From positions 744,001 through 808,000 of the forward strand of contig NZ_BMLS01000002.1 of assembly GCF_014645355.1 (NCBI RefSeq): a stretch of 64,000 nucleotides of DNA. Direction: 5' to 3'. This stretch comes from Bowmanella pacifica (lineage in GTDB: Bacteria; Pseudomonadota; Gammaproteobacteria; Enterobacterales; Alteromonadaceae). The notes beneath the pieces were generated by a model that saw only the letters and a list, made by a program, of their open reading frames with translations, searched no databases and was not told the DNA's origin. How positions within the stretch are numbered: the stretch's first letter is position 1; each line of letters opens with the position of its first letter. Positions 1-9,828 of this stretch are shown here, piece by piece. A program made the position numbers and the translations under genes.

Positions 1-299
1 AGGGACAAAAAGTCACCCTGAACAACGACAAAGTGCATGACGTAACTGCATTTGCACCTGAACATTTTGCCCAATGGCAACGCAAGCGTTTTACCTTCAC
101 CAAGCAACCTCTACAAGACCTTATTTCGGTACTAAACCGCTACAACCGTATTCCGGTAAAAATAGCTTCCCCTCAATTAAAAAACCTCAAGATCACCGCG
201 GCCTTCTCAATCGAGCAAAGCCAGCAACTACTCGAAAGTTTAAGTCGCCAATATCAGTTCGAGCTAAAGGAGAGCCCGACCGAAATCAGCCTTTTTTGA
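1..299 (+). CDS. FecR-like anti-sigma regulator, C-terminal fragment (5' end outside window)
   Basis: An open frame enters from the left edge (first full codon at base 3) and ends in TGA at 297-299. The translated tail, with segments such as FTKQPLQDLISVLNRYNR and KITAAFSIEQSQQLLESL, matches the C-terminal domain of FecR-type regulators. These proteins sit in the inner membrane, sense a signal from a TonB receptor in the periplasm, and control an ECF sigma factor. The GTG at base 33 is an internal codon, because the reading frame continues upstream without a stop. The receptor with an STN signalling domain starts 102 bases downstream on the same strand, which supports the call. The sigma factor would be expected just left of the window. 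Confidence 0.75.
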   Translation, partial: GQKVTLNNDKVHDVTAFAPEHFAQWQRKRFTFTKQPLQDLISVLNRYNRIPVKIASPQLKNLKITAAFSIEQSQQLLESLSRQYQFELKESPTEISLF

Positions 300-400
300 T
301 GAAGTTTTTATGAAGGTTTGATGAGAACTGAAAAAAACTGTTTGCGTAAGCGTTAGGTAAGTAGAACAAGTTTTAATCACACAACATAACGGACGTACCT

Positions 401-2989
401 ATGCTTTCTCGCACTCGATTGACACCACTATGTATGGCGCTTGGACTTATTTTGGGCGCACCATTAACGGCTCAGGCAAACAACACAAAAACCCACTCAT
501 TAACAGAGGCGATAAACACACTGTCGTCACAGTACGAGGTGGTTATTGTTGCCATGGTGAATGATACCGACACCATAAAGGTTGCTCCAATTGCCCAGCA
601 TAGCTCCATAGAAACTGCCCTGCGTATGATGCTTGTCGGTACCAACCTGGAAGCGCTCAAAGACAGCAAAGGCTCATACGTCATTCAGCCAAAAGCCACT
701 CCATCAAAAAAAGCAGCACCCAAAAGTGCGATGAAGCCACAAAGTGCTCCCGTCTTAGGTCAAATTGAAGAAATCGTGGTTACATCACAAAAAACCACCA
801 AAAGCTTACAGCAAGTCGCCGCTGCCATGTCTGCTGTCAGCGGCGAGAGCCTGGAAAAAATGAACGTCAACAGCGTGTTTGACCTTTCCGGCAAACTACC
901 GGGGTTAGTGATGACCAATGTACAAGGTTATCGCCCCACGGTCAGCATTCGGGGGATTGGCAACGAAATTCCCGACAATGCGGGCACTAAGCAAGCCGTG
1001 GCATTTCATGTTGATGGGATTTTCATGGCCAACGACTATGCGCTGTTTGCCGACATGTTCGATGTAAGCCGCATTGAAATGACACGTGGCCCGGATGGCA
1101 CGCTTTACGGAAATAGTTCAACCGGGGGAGCCATAAACCTCATTTCACAAAAACCGCAGTTTGATGACACCTTTGGCTCATTAAACATAGCCGCTGGCTC
1201 CTATTCACAGCAAGAGCTGAAAGGGATAGTCAACGTACCAATGAACTCCCAACTTGCAATTCGGCTGTCAGCATCCCATCGCCAAAGAGACGGCTACACA
1301 GAAAACAAAGCACTGAATAATTACGATTTAGACGATGTAGATAACCAAACGGCGAAAGTTCAAATTAGCTGGCAACCTAACGACACCCTGGCATTACTCT
1401 TACAACATCAAGAATTCTCCAGCGATACTCATGGTCCCGCACTGAAAGGTGGATTTGACACCATTTCTGATGACCCTCGCGTGGTGTATCACGATACCGC
1501 CGAGTTTTACAGGCTCAATACGCAGCTAACAAGCTTACACCTGGACTGGTCATTACCGAGCAGCCAACTCAATATGGTGCTGAGCAAACAGCGTTATCAT
1601 ATGCGCCGAAAATTCGATTTTGACCGCTCTTCTTTAACCGCCAATGACCCCGCACCACTGCCTTTGAAAGGTCAATTGGACTTACTCGGCGAAGCGCCAA
1701 TTCCACAGTTTGTTGGCAACTTATCACAGCTTGATCATTCCTATACCGCGGAGGTTAACCTTACGTCCTTGCCCAATGACGAGGGCTTCCAATGGGTGGT
1801 GGGAGCCTTCTACCTCGACACGGAAATTTTCAGTAACACCAGTAATTTTTACGACGCCGATAGAGACGGTAACCCTGTCAATGAGACCATTGCTGGCCCC
1901 AACATTTTTGCCAACAATGCCGACATCGACTTTATTAATTCGGACTACCGTAACTTCAACTCTTACGCCATTTTTGGGCAATTCAGCTACCCACTGACCG
2001 CGCAATTAGATTTCACCGCGGGGTTACGTTTTACCCAAAACAAGTTTGAAGACGAGCGCTGCAGTCTCAACTGCGTGCCAACTCGTTCACCGATCAGTAG
2101 CACGCCAGAAAACAAAACGGACAATGTGACCGGGAAAGTGGCACTGGAGTACAGTTGGAGCGAGGACGCAATGAGCTACATTTCTGTGGCTACCGGTGTG
2201 AAGCCGGCGGGGTCAAATAGCAGTGCCGATACCCGCTTTTTCCCCGAGGTATTTGACCAGGAGTCTGTCACGGCCTACGAACTTGGCAATAAGGCTGATC
2301 TGTTCAACCAGCGTATGCGTTTAAACGTGGCAGCATTTTATTATGACTATCAAGACTACTTGTTTGAATCCAGTGGTATCGGGCGCTTTGCTTCTGGTGC
2401 ATCAAACCTGCCTGAAGCTGAAATCTATGGGGTTGAAATAGAGTCCGACACCTGGCTCACGCAAGACCTAGTTTTGAATCTTTCCCTTAGCGCAATGGAC
2501 TCTGAAATAACCCAAGGTCGTGATGCCATTGACCGTGCTGAAGCCGAAAATCTAAGTGTCGGTTTAATTATTTCAGGAGCCAGTAGCGAAGCCATTAATG
2601 CCGTGCGAGAGGCCACCGCAATCAACTTAACGGGCAACGAACTCCCCAAAATCCCTGACCTGATGGCTAACCTGGGGTTAACCTACTATTTAACGGACGG
2701 CGCAGGGGGTGATTGGGAGTTGTCTGCACAATATTCCTATCGCGGTGATTTTTACGCACGGGCATTTAACTCAGAACTACGGGATAACGTGCCATCCTAT
2801 AGTTTAATGAACCTTAATCTGAGCTACTTGACCCCGCAGAAAGAGTGGAAGTTCGACTTAAACGTAAACAATGTATGGGATGAGGATGCTATTGTGACCC
2901 GCTTTACGGACACCTTTGGCCTTGGCTTTACCAGCAACCAATACCTTGCTCCGCGCACGGTCACCTTGCGCGCCAAGTACTTCTTTTAG
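401..2989 (+). CDS. TonB-dependent receptor with N-terminal STN signalling domain
   Basis: An 862-residue outer-membrane receptor. Residues 1-26 form a signal peptide ending in AQA. Residues about 30-97 form a secretin/TonB short N-terminal (STN) domain, the part that talks to FecR in surface signalling. A TonB box (EEIVVTSQK) lies at about 123-131, followed by the plug with the typical SIRGIG and MTRGPDGTLYGNSSTGGAINL segments and then a 22-strand-type barrel ending in aromatic YFF. TonB/ExbBD energy drives uptake of a ligand that cannot be named from sequence. FecR directly upstream suggests a Fec-like sigma/anti-sigma/receptor circuit; whether the ligand is iron-siderophore or a carbohydrate is open. 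Confidence 0.88.
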   Translation: MLSRTRLTPLCMALGLILGAPLTAQANNTKTHSLTEAINTLSSQYEVVIVAMVNDTDTIKVAPIAQHSSIETALRMMLVGTNLEALKDSKGSYVIQPKATPSKKAAPKSAMKPQSAPVLGQIEEIVVTSQKTTKSLQQVAAAMSAVSGESLEKMNVNSVFDLSGKLPGLVMTNVQGYRPTVSIRGIGNEIPDNAGTKQAVAFHVDGIFMANDYALFADMFDVSRIEMTRGPDGTLYGNSSTGGAINLISQKPQFDDTFGSLNIAAGSYSQQELKGIVNVPMNSQLAIRLSASHRQRDGYTENKALNNYDLDDVDNQTAKVQISWQPNDTLALLLQHQEFSSDTHGPALKGGFDTISDDPRVVYHDTAEFYRLNTQLTSLHLDWSLPSSQLNMVLSKQRYHMRRKFDFDRSSLTANDPAPLPLKGQLDLLGEAPIPQFVGNLSQLDHSYTAEVNLTSLPNDEGFQWVVGAFYLDTEIFSNTSNFYDADRDGNPVNETIAGPNIFANNADIDFINSDYRNFNSYAIFGQFSYPLTAQLDFTAGLRFTQNKFEDERCSLNCVPTRSPISSTPENKTDNVTGKVALEYSWSEDAMSYISVATGVKPAGSNSSADTRFFPEVFDQESVTAYELGNKADLFNQRMRLNVAAFYYDYQDYLFESSGIGRFASGASNLPEAEIYGVEIESDTWLTQDLVLNLSLSAMDSEITQGRDAIDRAEAENLSVGLIISGASSEAINAVREATAINLTGNELPKIPDLMANLGLTYYLTDGAGGDWELSAQYSYRGDFYARAFNSELRDNVPSYSLMNLNLSYLTPQKEWKFDLNVNNVWDEDAIVTRFTDTFGLGFTSNQYLAPRTVTLRAKYFF

Positions 2990-3028
2990 GGAATAAAAGT
3001 GTAACGAAAAATACGTTAAGTTAGGTCT

Positions 3029-3056
3029 GGCGACCCTGGGCTTGCCCTTGGTCGCC
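3029..3056. other. Hairpin downstream of TonB receptor
   Basis: Arms GGCGACC (3029-3035) and GGTCGCC (3050-3056) form a perfect 7-bp stem 40 bases after the receptor stop. There is no T-tract, so this is only a weak terminator candidate. The rest of 2990-3267 shows nothing else I can name. Confidence 0.35.
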
Positions 3057-3267
3057 TTCAACAAGGCAACAGATATCAACTATAACCATTTAGCCACAAA
3101 TTTTGGCTCTGAAAGTAACATGCGTAATAAGACAAGGCGTAAAACTTAAGCGTACAGCACCAAAGTCCCCAAGCTTTACTTTCCCCAAGGCGATATCTTT
3201 GCACTTTAGTAAGCGACGCGCATAAACTTAGGTAACAGCCTGCTTTATAAACATGCTGTAGGAAGGA

Positions 3268-3619
<352 letters not shown>

Positions 3620-3782
3620 CGCGCAGTGTACTGCAAAGCCCCCCATGATTCGAGTGACAAGCGGTATTTTTTATTGGCTTTAGTAGCGGCGCTTTGATGT
3701 AAGCTGGAATTCTATTGATTAAGCAACAACTTGCAATTTCTGCTAAAGTGCAAGTCCCGATGTCTGCAGCATACCCAAGACC

Positions 3783-5237
3783 ATGAACAAAGCCTTGATA
3801 GGTGAAAGTCACTACACAAAGAGCGTGCGCAATCTGATAAAGAAAGTGCATGATCTGTCCCCTATCAAGGATTCTCTCTATGAGCAGGCCACTGACTATT
3901 TTGCTTCCCTCAATGGTCAAGGGGAACAACTGCATGATCTGAAGCAGCAAGTCTTCAACAGTAAAGACTTAACCGGCAGCCGCGGAGAAACGCGGCGTAA
4001 AAATGCCCAAAGTAAACTCAAGCAGTTCCAGCAGCAAAACGAAGAAAGCCGCTTACAACGCTACAAAGAATTGCATCAGGTTTGTGAACAGATCCTGGAT
4101 TTGACCGACGCGGCCTCCCAGGAAGAGAGCGCCCGCAACTTTGCCCGTTTGCTGGGCACTATTCTACTGACCACCCAGACAGAACACCGTAAGGTTGTGC
4201 AATTTAACCAAAAGAGCAAACACCTATACAAAGCAACATTATGCTTGTTATTGCTGGATGTGATGCTGGCGGATAAACAGATCAGTAACCCATACGTACT
4301 CAGACATTTTGAGAATAGGGTTGTCAATGCCAAGAGTAAGGACGAAGCCAATCAATGCCCTTACCGTTTGTACGTAAAAGTCCCTTTATTGATGACCGCT
4401 TTACTTCAGGATGTTGGTCAGAACCACCCAGAAGTACAAGCCATACTAAGGGGGACAGATGGAAGTGGGGATGAATTTCGCACTCTGGATAAAGACGAGC
4501 GCCAACAGATGCTCAAGCTTAGCTATCAGCACACCATTAATTACTTAAAAGACGGCGTTGGTTGCGGGAGTTACGTGGGAAACTCCAAAGCAGAGCGAGA
4601 ACTGTTTAATGAAGCAGAGAAAGACAAACTCAAGTTCGTGATGACCCTGATTAAATCGTCCCTGGACCCACGTCAAACGATTGGAAATCTGCTAAAGATC
4701 CCGCAGGTATATACCTCAGTTGTCCTCTCAACCAAACCGGGGCAGTCTTATGATACCTTGCCTAAGGCAACACTCGTACTGCAGAAGGCGGCGGAAAAAG
4801 ATGCCCTTAACAGCAAGGCCGTACAGAGTTTTATCAGTGTGGTCGGACACTTTCCCCAAGGCTTCGGCATTACTTATATCCCCAAGGATTCTGACCGGCG
4901 GGATCTAGACCGCTATGAGTATGCCATTGTTAATGGCTTGTACCCCGAAAATCCATCCATTCCTATCTGCAGATCGGCAACGAAAAACCTGGAGTTCACA
5001 GGGTTAGGCCATGACCTTTTGATTGGAACGGACAACAACCTTTACTACTCACAAGCCAGAAAAAAATTGGAAGTAATGAGCAAGGAACGTTTACTGGAGA
5101 TCCTCAGCAAGCTGGTGTCCAACTTTGAAGAGCGAAAAGAGCTTGCCTTAATCCCTAACTGTTGGCATCCCTACACATTCTTTTCCTATGCGAAACATCA
5201 GAATCTATGGAATAAAACCAACCGCTTTGCTAACTAG
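3783..5237 (+). CDS. Unknown 484-residue protein with weak HD-GYP-like C-terminal similarity
   Basis: I do not recognise a named family. The protein has no signal peptide or clear membrane segment. Residues about 60-110 are rich in Q, K and E and probably helical. The middle part (LYVKVPLLMTALLQDVGQNHPE) and the C-terminal third (KIPQVYTSVVLSTKPGQSYD, then AVQSFISVVGHFPQGFG) resemble the helical core and tail of HD-GYP cyclic-di-GMP phosphodiesterases, but the metal-binding HD and GYP motifs are not visible, so catalysis is doubtful. It is divergent from rnpB and converges on rsmI: its stop TAG (5235-5237) and the rsmI stop share the palindrome CTAG. The ATG at 3783 is the first start in the frame; no strong ribosome site is seen. 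Confidence 0.6.
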   Translation: MNKALIGESHYTKSVRNLIKKVHDLSPIKDSLYEQATDYFASLNGQGEQLHDLKQQVFNSKDLTGSRGETRRKNAQSKLKQFQQQNEESRLQRYKELHQVCEQILDLTDAASQEESARNFARLLGTILLTTQTEHRKVVQFNQKSKHLYKATLCLLLLDVMLADKQISNPYVLRHFENRVVNAKSKDEANQCPYRLYVKVPLLMTALLQDVGQNHPEVQAILRGTDGSGDEFRTLDKDERQQMLKLSYQHTINYLKDGVGCGSYVGNSKAERELFNEAEKDKLKFVMTLIKSSLDPRQTIGNLLKIPQVYTSVVLSTKPGQSYDTLPKATLVLQKAAEKDALNSKAVQSFISVVGHFPQGFGITYIPKDSDRRDLDRYEYAIVNGLYPENPSIPICRSATKNLEFTGLGHDLLIGTDNNLYYSQARKKLEVMSKERLLEILSKLVSNFEERKELALIPNCWHPYTFFSYAKHQNLWNKTNRFAN

Positions 5238-6085
5238 GAAGACAGGGTTAAACCTAATTGATAAAGCTCATTTTTCTTTAAGTCATAATGTTTAGCTGTC
5301 AGGGCCGCCGCTTTTTTCAGCGGTAGCTCCTGCATAAGTAACGCCAACAAAGACGCAGCTTCCGCAGGCACTTCACTGACCGCTTGTTCAGATGGCGACA
5401 CCATCAGAACAAATTCACCTTTTTGATGCACCGGATCCTGATTTAACCAGGCAAGTACATGTTCGGCACTACCACTGCAAAATGTCTCAAAGGTTTTCGT
5501 CAGCTCTTTAGCCAAAACCACAGGTCTGTCGACTCCCAGCACATCAACCAGCATCGCCAGGGTTTCTGCTACCCTTCTGGGAGACTCGTAGAATACAGTA
5601 GTCATATCGGTGCCACGCAAACCTTCAAGCGCCTCACGCCTGGCCACTTGTTTTACCGGCAGAAAACCAGCAAACATAAATTTGTCGGTAGGCAAACCCG
5701 CCGCGCATAAAGCCGTAATAGCCGCACAAGGTCCAGGTAAGGGCACCACCTGAATGCCTGCATTGCGACACAAACTCACCAACGCATAGCCAGGATCACT
5801 GATAAGCGGCGTACCCGCATCACTGATCAAGGCCATGGTCATTCCTTGCTCCAGTCTGGATAACAATTGCTCTGCACGCTGCTTCTCATTGTGATCATGC
5901 AACGCATACAGGCGGGTATTAATTTGGTAATGACTAAGCAGTTTCTGGCTATGCCGGGTGTCCTCCGCAGCAATCAAGTCCACATCAGCCAACACCTGTA
6001 AAGCACGTTGACTGATATCCTGAAGGTTGCCAATAGGCGTTGCCACAATATAGAGGCAGCCTGTTTGAGGAGAGGATTGTTGCAT
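5234..6085 (-). CDS. rsmI: 16S rRNA (cytidine-1402-2'-O) methyltransferase
   Basis: A 283-residue enzyme of the SAM-dependent tetrapyrrole-methylase fold that 2'-O-methylates C1402 in the decoding centre of 16S rRNA. Visible family segments are LYIVATPIGNLQDISQRAL, LIAAEDTRHSQKLL, ALISDAGTPLISDPGY and VVPLPGPCAAITALCAAGLP (the SAM pocket), then TTVFYESPRR and GEFVLMV. The C-terminal helix ELPLKKAAALTAKHYDLKKN is also typical. I chose the ATG at 6085; a GTG at 6094 in frame is possible and neither has a good ribosome site. It is divergent from lpoA, as in other gammaproteobacteria. Confidence 0.95.
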   Translation of the reverse strand: MQQSSPQTGCLYIVATPIGNLQDISQRALQVLADVDLIAAEDTRHSQKLLSHYQINTRLYALHDHNEKQRAEQLLSRLEQGMTMALISDAGTPLISDPGYALVSLCRNAGIQVVPLPGPCAAITALCAAGLPTDKFMFAGFLPVKQVARREALEGLRGTDMTTVFYESPRRVAETLAMLVDVLGVDRPVVLAKELTKTFETFCSGSAEHVLAWLNQDPVHQKGEFVLMVSPSEQAVSEVPAEAASLLALLMQELPLKKAAALTAKHYDLKKNELYQLGLTLSS

Positions 6086-6211
6086 AACGGACACTAATTA
6101 AATAAGCCAGGCCTCTATTCTACCTGCTCAACGACGTTTGCATACGTGTGATTTCCACCGAAGCTGAGGTAGAATTGCCCGCAAGTCCATATCTAGAGTG
6201 CAGGAACACTG

Positions 6212-7985
6212 ATGTCTCGCATCCGAACGCTTACATACGGTATTGCTATAACAGTTTTGTGCGCCTGTAGTTCTGCACCCAATGTTCGTCAAAGCGATGC
6301 TCCCCGAACGCAACCAGTTGAGGAGCAAACGCCAGTCTCATTGAGTGCGCAGCAATACCTGCAACAAGCCAGAAAAGCCAGTGCAGAGCAACAAAAGAAT
6401 TTATTGCTGAATGCAGCAGACGCCTTTATAAAAGAAGGGGACTGTAACAGCAGCCTGAAACTCCTGAAACCACTCCAGGCAGCGCTTGATGAATATGAGC
6501 AACAAGACCGAGCCAACCTGCTGAAGGCTCGCTGCCTTGCCAACCTTGGTCATTGGCAACTTGCTCAGCAAAACCTACAGAAAGTAAGCCAGCGCCTGCC
6601 GCTACTACCTAAGCGCTTGGCCTTAAGTGCCGAATTAGCTGAACAGCGCGGCGACATGTTAACGGCCGCCAGTAGCCTGGCAGAACTGACTACCCTGCAA
6701 CCAGATAAAGAGACTGAATTACAGGGAAAAATCTGGCATTTAATACAACAAACACCAGAGACAGTATTGGCCCCCCAACGCAATACCCAAGGAGCGCTTG
6801 CCCCCTGGCTGCAACTTGCCCGAATCACCCGAACGGCTAGCGCAGAGGCCCTAGTTGAGCAACTACATGAATGGCAGGTACGCCATAGTTTAGCCTTGCC
6901 AACAGATTTACAATCTTTATTGCAATCGGGTTCGATACAGCCGCAACGCATCGCTGTGATACTTCCTCTATCAGGTCGACTGGCCAGCCAGGGAGAAGCG
7001 CTGAAAGAGGGAATTTTAGCAGCCTATTTTGCCGACCAAAAAGACAGCAAGCCGCAGATGAGTTTTATCGATACGGTTTCACTCAGTGAGCAAGCGGCGG
7101 CTGACCTAAGCCAGCAATACGATTTTGTTATTGGCCCACTCTTGAAGGAGGATCTGGATGCGATCCTGCCCAAGCTGCCAGAAAATTTACCGGTGTTGGC
7201 ATTAAATCGTCTCGACCAACCAAGCAAACAAACTGACCGCTACTTCTATGCGCTGGCACCAGAAGACGAAGCCGAACAATTGGCGCAACTGCTCAATGCC
7301 AAAGGTTATCAAGCCCCATTAGTTGTCAATGCAGATAGAGCCGTGTTTCAACGAATGGCCACAAGTTTCACAAAAATGTGGCAGAGCAAGGGCAATCCAG
7401 AACCCAGGCAAGTCTCCTTTACCGACAACAAGTCCATGCGCAGCGCAATGGAAGGATTGTTAGATGTTGGACACAGCAAACAACGCATCAAACAAGTGGA
7501 AAAGCTGGCCAAGGAAGAAATCCATTCCTTTGCGCGCAACCGACGGGATATAGACGCTATAGTCGTGTTTGCCAGCGCAGCGCAGACCGAATTGCTTAAC
7601 CCCATTATCGAGTCCAGTATCAGTCCTTTTGCCGAGCTGGTGCCGGTTTATGCTTCATCTCGCAGTTTTAGTCAGGAGCTGGGAGGCAATAGTTTTCGCG
7701 ACCTGCGTCATATGACCTTTTTAGACATGCCTTGGATGCTACCGGGCGAAGATAGCCAGCTAAAAACCCTTAATAAACAACTCTGGCCTCAACGTAACGA
7801 TGGTCAAAACAGATTGTTCGCCATGGGTCATGACGCATACAACATACTGCCCGCCCTCTTACAAATGGCCACCGTGCCACAGATGACCAAACAGGGACTG
7901 ACCGGGGAGCTGAGAATGGATGAGTTTAATCAGCTACGACGCAGCCTGCCACTAGGGAAAGTGGAACAGGAAAGGGTTATCCGTA

Positions 7986-7999
<14 letters not shown>
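6212..7999 (+). CDS. lpoA: Penicillin-binding protein activator LpoA (outer-membrane lipoprotein)
   Basis: A 595-residue lipoprotein that reaches from the outer membrane through the periplasm to activate the peptidoglycan synthase PBP1A. The N-terminus has a short lipoprotein signal with Cys19 as the likely lipidated residue (VLCAC, an unusual Cys at -2). Residues about 35-240 form the helical TPR-like domain; from about 248 (RIAVILPLSGRLASQGEALK) begins the periplasmic-binding-protein-like LppC domain with FVIGPLLKEDL and PVLALNRLDQ. A ribosome site AGGA lies 6 bases before ATG 6212. It starts the lpoA-yraN-diaA-dolP operon; its last 14 bases overlap yraN. Confidence 0.93.
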
Positions 8000-8935
<936 letters not shown>

Positions 8936-8937
8936 AG

Positions 8938-9519
8938 ATGATGAAGATGACAAAAGGATATCTAGTTGCCACGCTGCTGTTAGCAACCACTCAGTTAACC
9001 GGGTGTGCTGTCGCTATTGTCGGCGCCGGAGTGGGTGCAGCCTCGGTGGCCCACGACAGAAGAACGGTAGGTACACAGTTAGATGATGCGACCTTGGCGT
9101 CACGCATCTCCAGCAAACTGAGCACTAACGAGCAGCTAAAAGGACAGGCACATATCAATGTTGAAGTGTTTAACGGTGTAGCGCTATTGGTCGGCCAGGT
9201 ACCTAACGAACAGCTAAAGCGCGAAGCACAGCGATTGGCAGAGAGCCTGCCGCAAGTGACTCGCCTACACAATCAGTTGCGTCTGGGCAGTCCAACACAA
9301 GCGTCAGTGCGAACACATGATGTATGGCTTGCCACTAAGGTGAAATCAAACCTAGTCGCCGACAAGCGTGTAGATGGTTTACATATTGAGGTTATAGTCG
9401 AAGACTCAGAGGTCTTTCTGATGGGACTTGTCAACCAACAAGAAGCCAATATCGCAGTAGATATCGTCAGAAATATTAACGGCGTGGTAAAAGTCATAAA
9501 GGCATTTGAATACCTGTAA
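8938..9519 (+). CDS. dolP: Division/outer-membrane stress lipoprotein DolP, two BON domains
   Basis: 193 residues. The signal peptide ends in the lipobox LTGC (Cys23). Two BON domains follow, at about 45-118 (DATLASRISSKLST) and 123-193 (DVWLATKVKSNLVA ... INGVVKVIKAFEYL). DolP (YraP) binds anionic phospholipid at the outer membrane, locates to division sites and helps keep envelope integrity. GGAGAG lies upstream of ATG 8938; a second ATG at 8941 is equally usable. It is the last gene of the lpoA operon. Confidence 0.93.
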   Translation: MMKMTKGYLVATLLLATTQLTGCAVAIVGAGVGAASVAHDRRTVGTQLDDATLASRISSKLSTNEQLKGQAHINVEVFNGVALLVGQVPNEQLKREAQRLAESLPQVTRLHNQLRLGSPTQASVRTHDVWLATKVKSNLVADKRVDGLHIEVIVEDSEVFLMGLVNQQEANIAVDIVRNINGVVKVIKAFEYL

Positions 9520-9561
9520 GTGCCCTATCCATCTGTAAAATTTTATTTCCATTATCTTTCC

Positions 9562-9592
9562 GCGGTGGGCAATAATATCATTCGCCCACCGC
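9562..9592. terminator. Inverted repeat after dolP, probable operon end
   Basis: A perfect 9-bp stem, GCGGTGGGC (9562-9570) and GCCCACCGC (9584-9592), with a 13-base loop, 43 bases after the dolP stop. A T-run does not follow directly, so the termination role is inferred from position. Confidence 0.5.
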
Positions 9593-9828
9593 AATAATCG
9601 CTAACATTTCAGCAACATACGGTCGATTATTGGACATTTTCTGGCATTCATCGCATCAAATGACACATATTGTTGCAATTGTCTTTTTCTCGTAATAAAA
9701 CACCTAATCCTATTGTCCACTTTTAACTTTTGTTAACTGGAAGGACGATAGTACTAGGTTACATATATAAAATTCAAAAATCTGAACCCGACTTAGTTAT
9801 GCTCGGCGTCAGAAATAGGGAAACAAAC
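9593..9828 (+). promoter_or_regulatory. AT-rich upstream region of the large TonB receptor
   Basis: The gap between dolP and the receptor is 309 bases. Apart from the hairpin at 9562-9592 it is AT-rich with repeats of TTGTC/TTGTT and TTTTAACTTTTGTTAAC (around 9720-9736, an imperfect GTTAA palindrome). The long frame of the next gene extends back to 9730 but that part does not look like a signal peptide. No convincing -35/-10 pair or riboswitch is seen. Confidence 0.3.

Noticed and set aside
3620-3670. rnpB promoter with TACACT as -10
   Set aside because: The only fitting -35 (TTGTCA) is 24 bases away, too far for a sigma-70 promoter.
9730-9828. Upstream start of the large TonB receptor
   Set aside because: The first 33 residues do not form a signal peptide, whereas ATG 9829 has a ribosome site and starts one.
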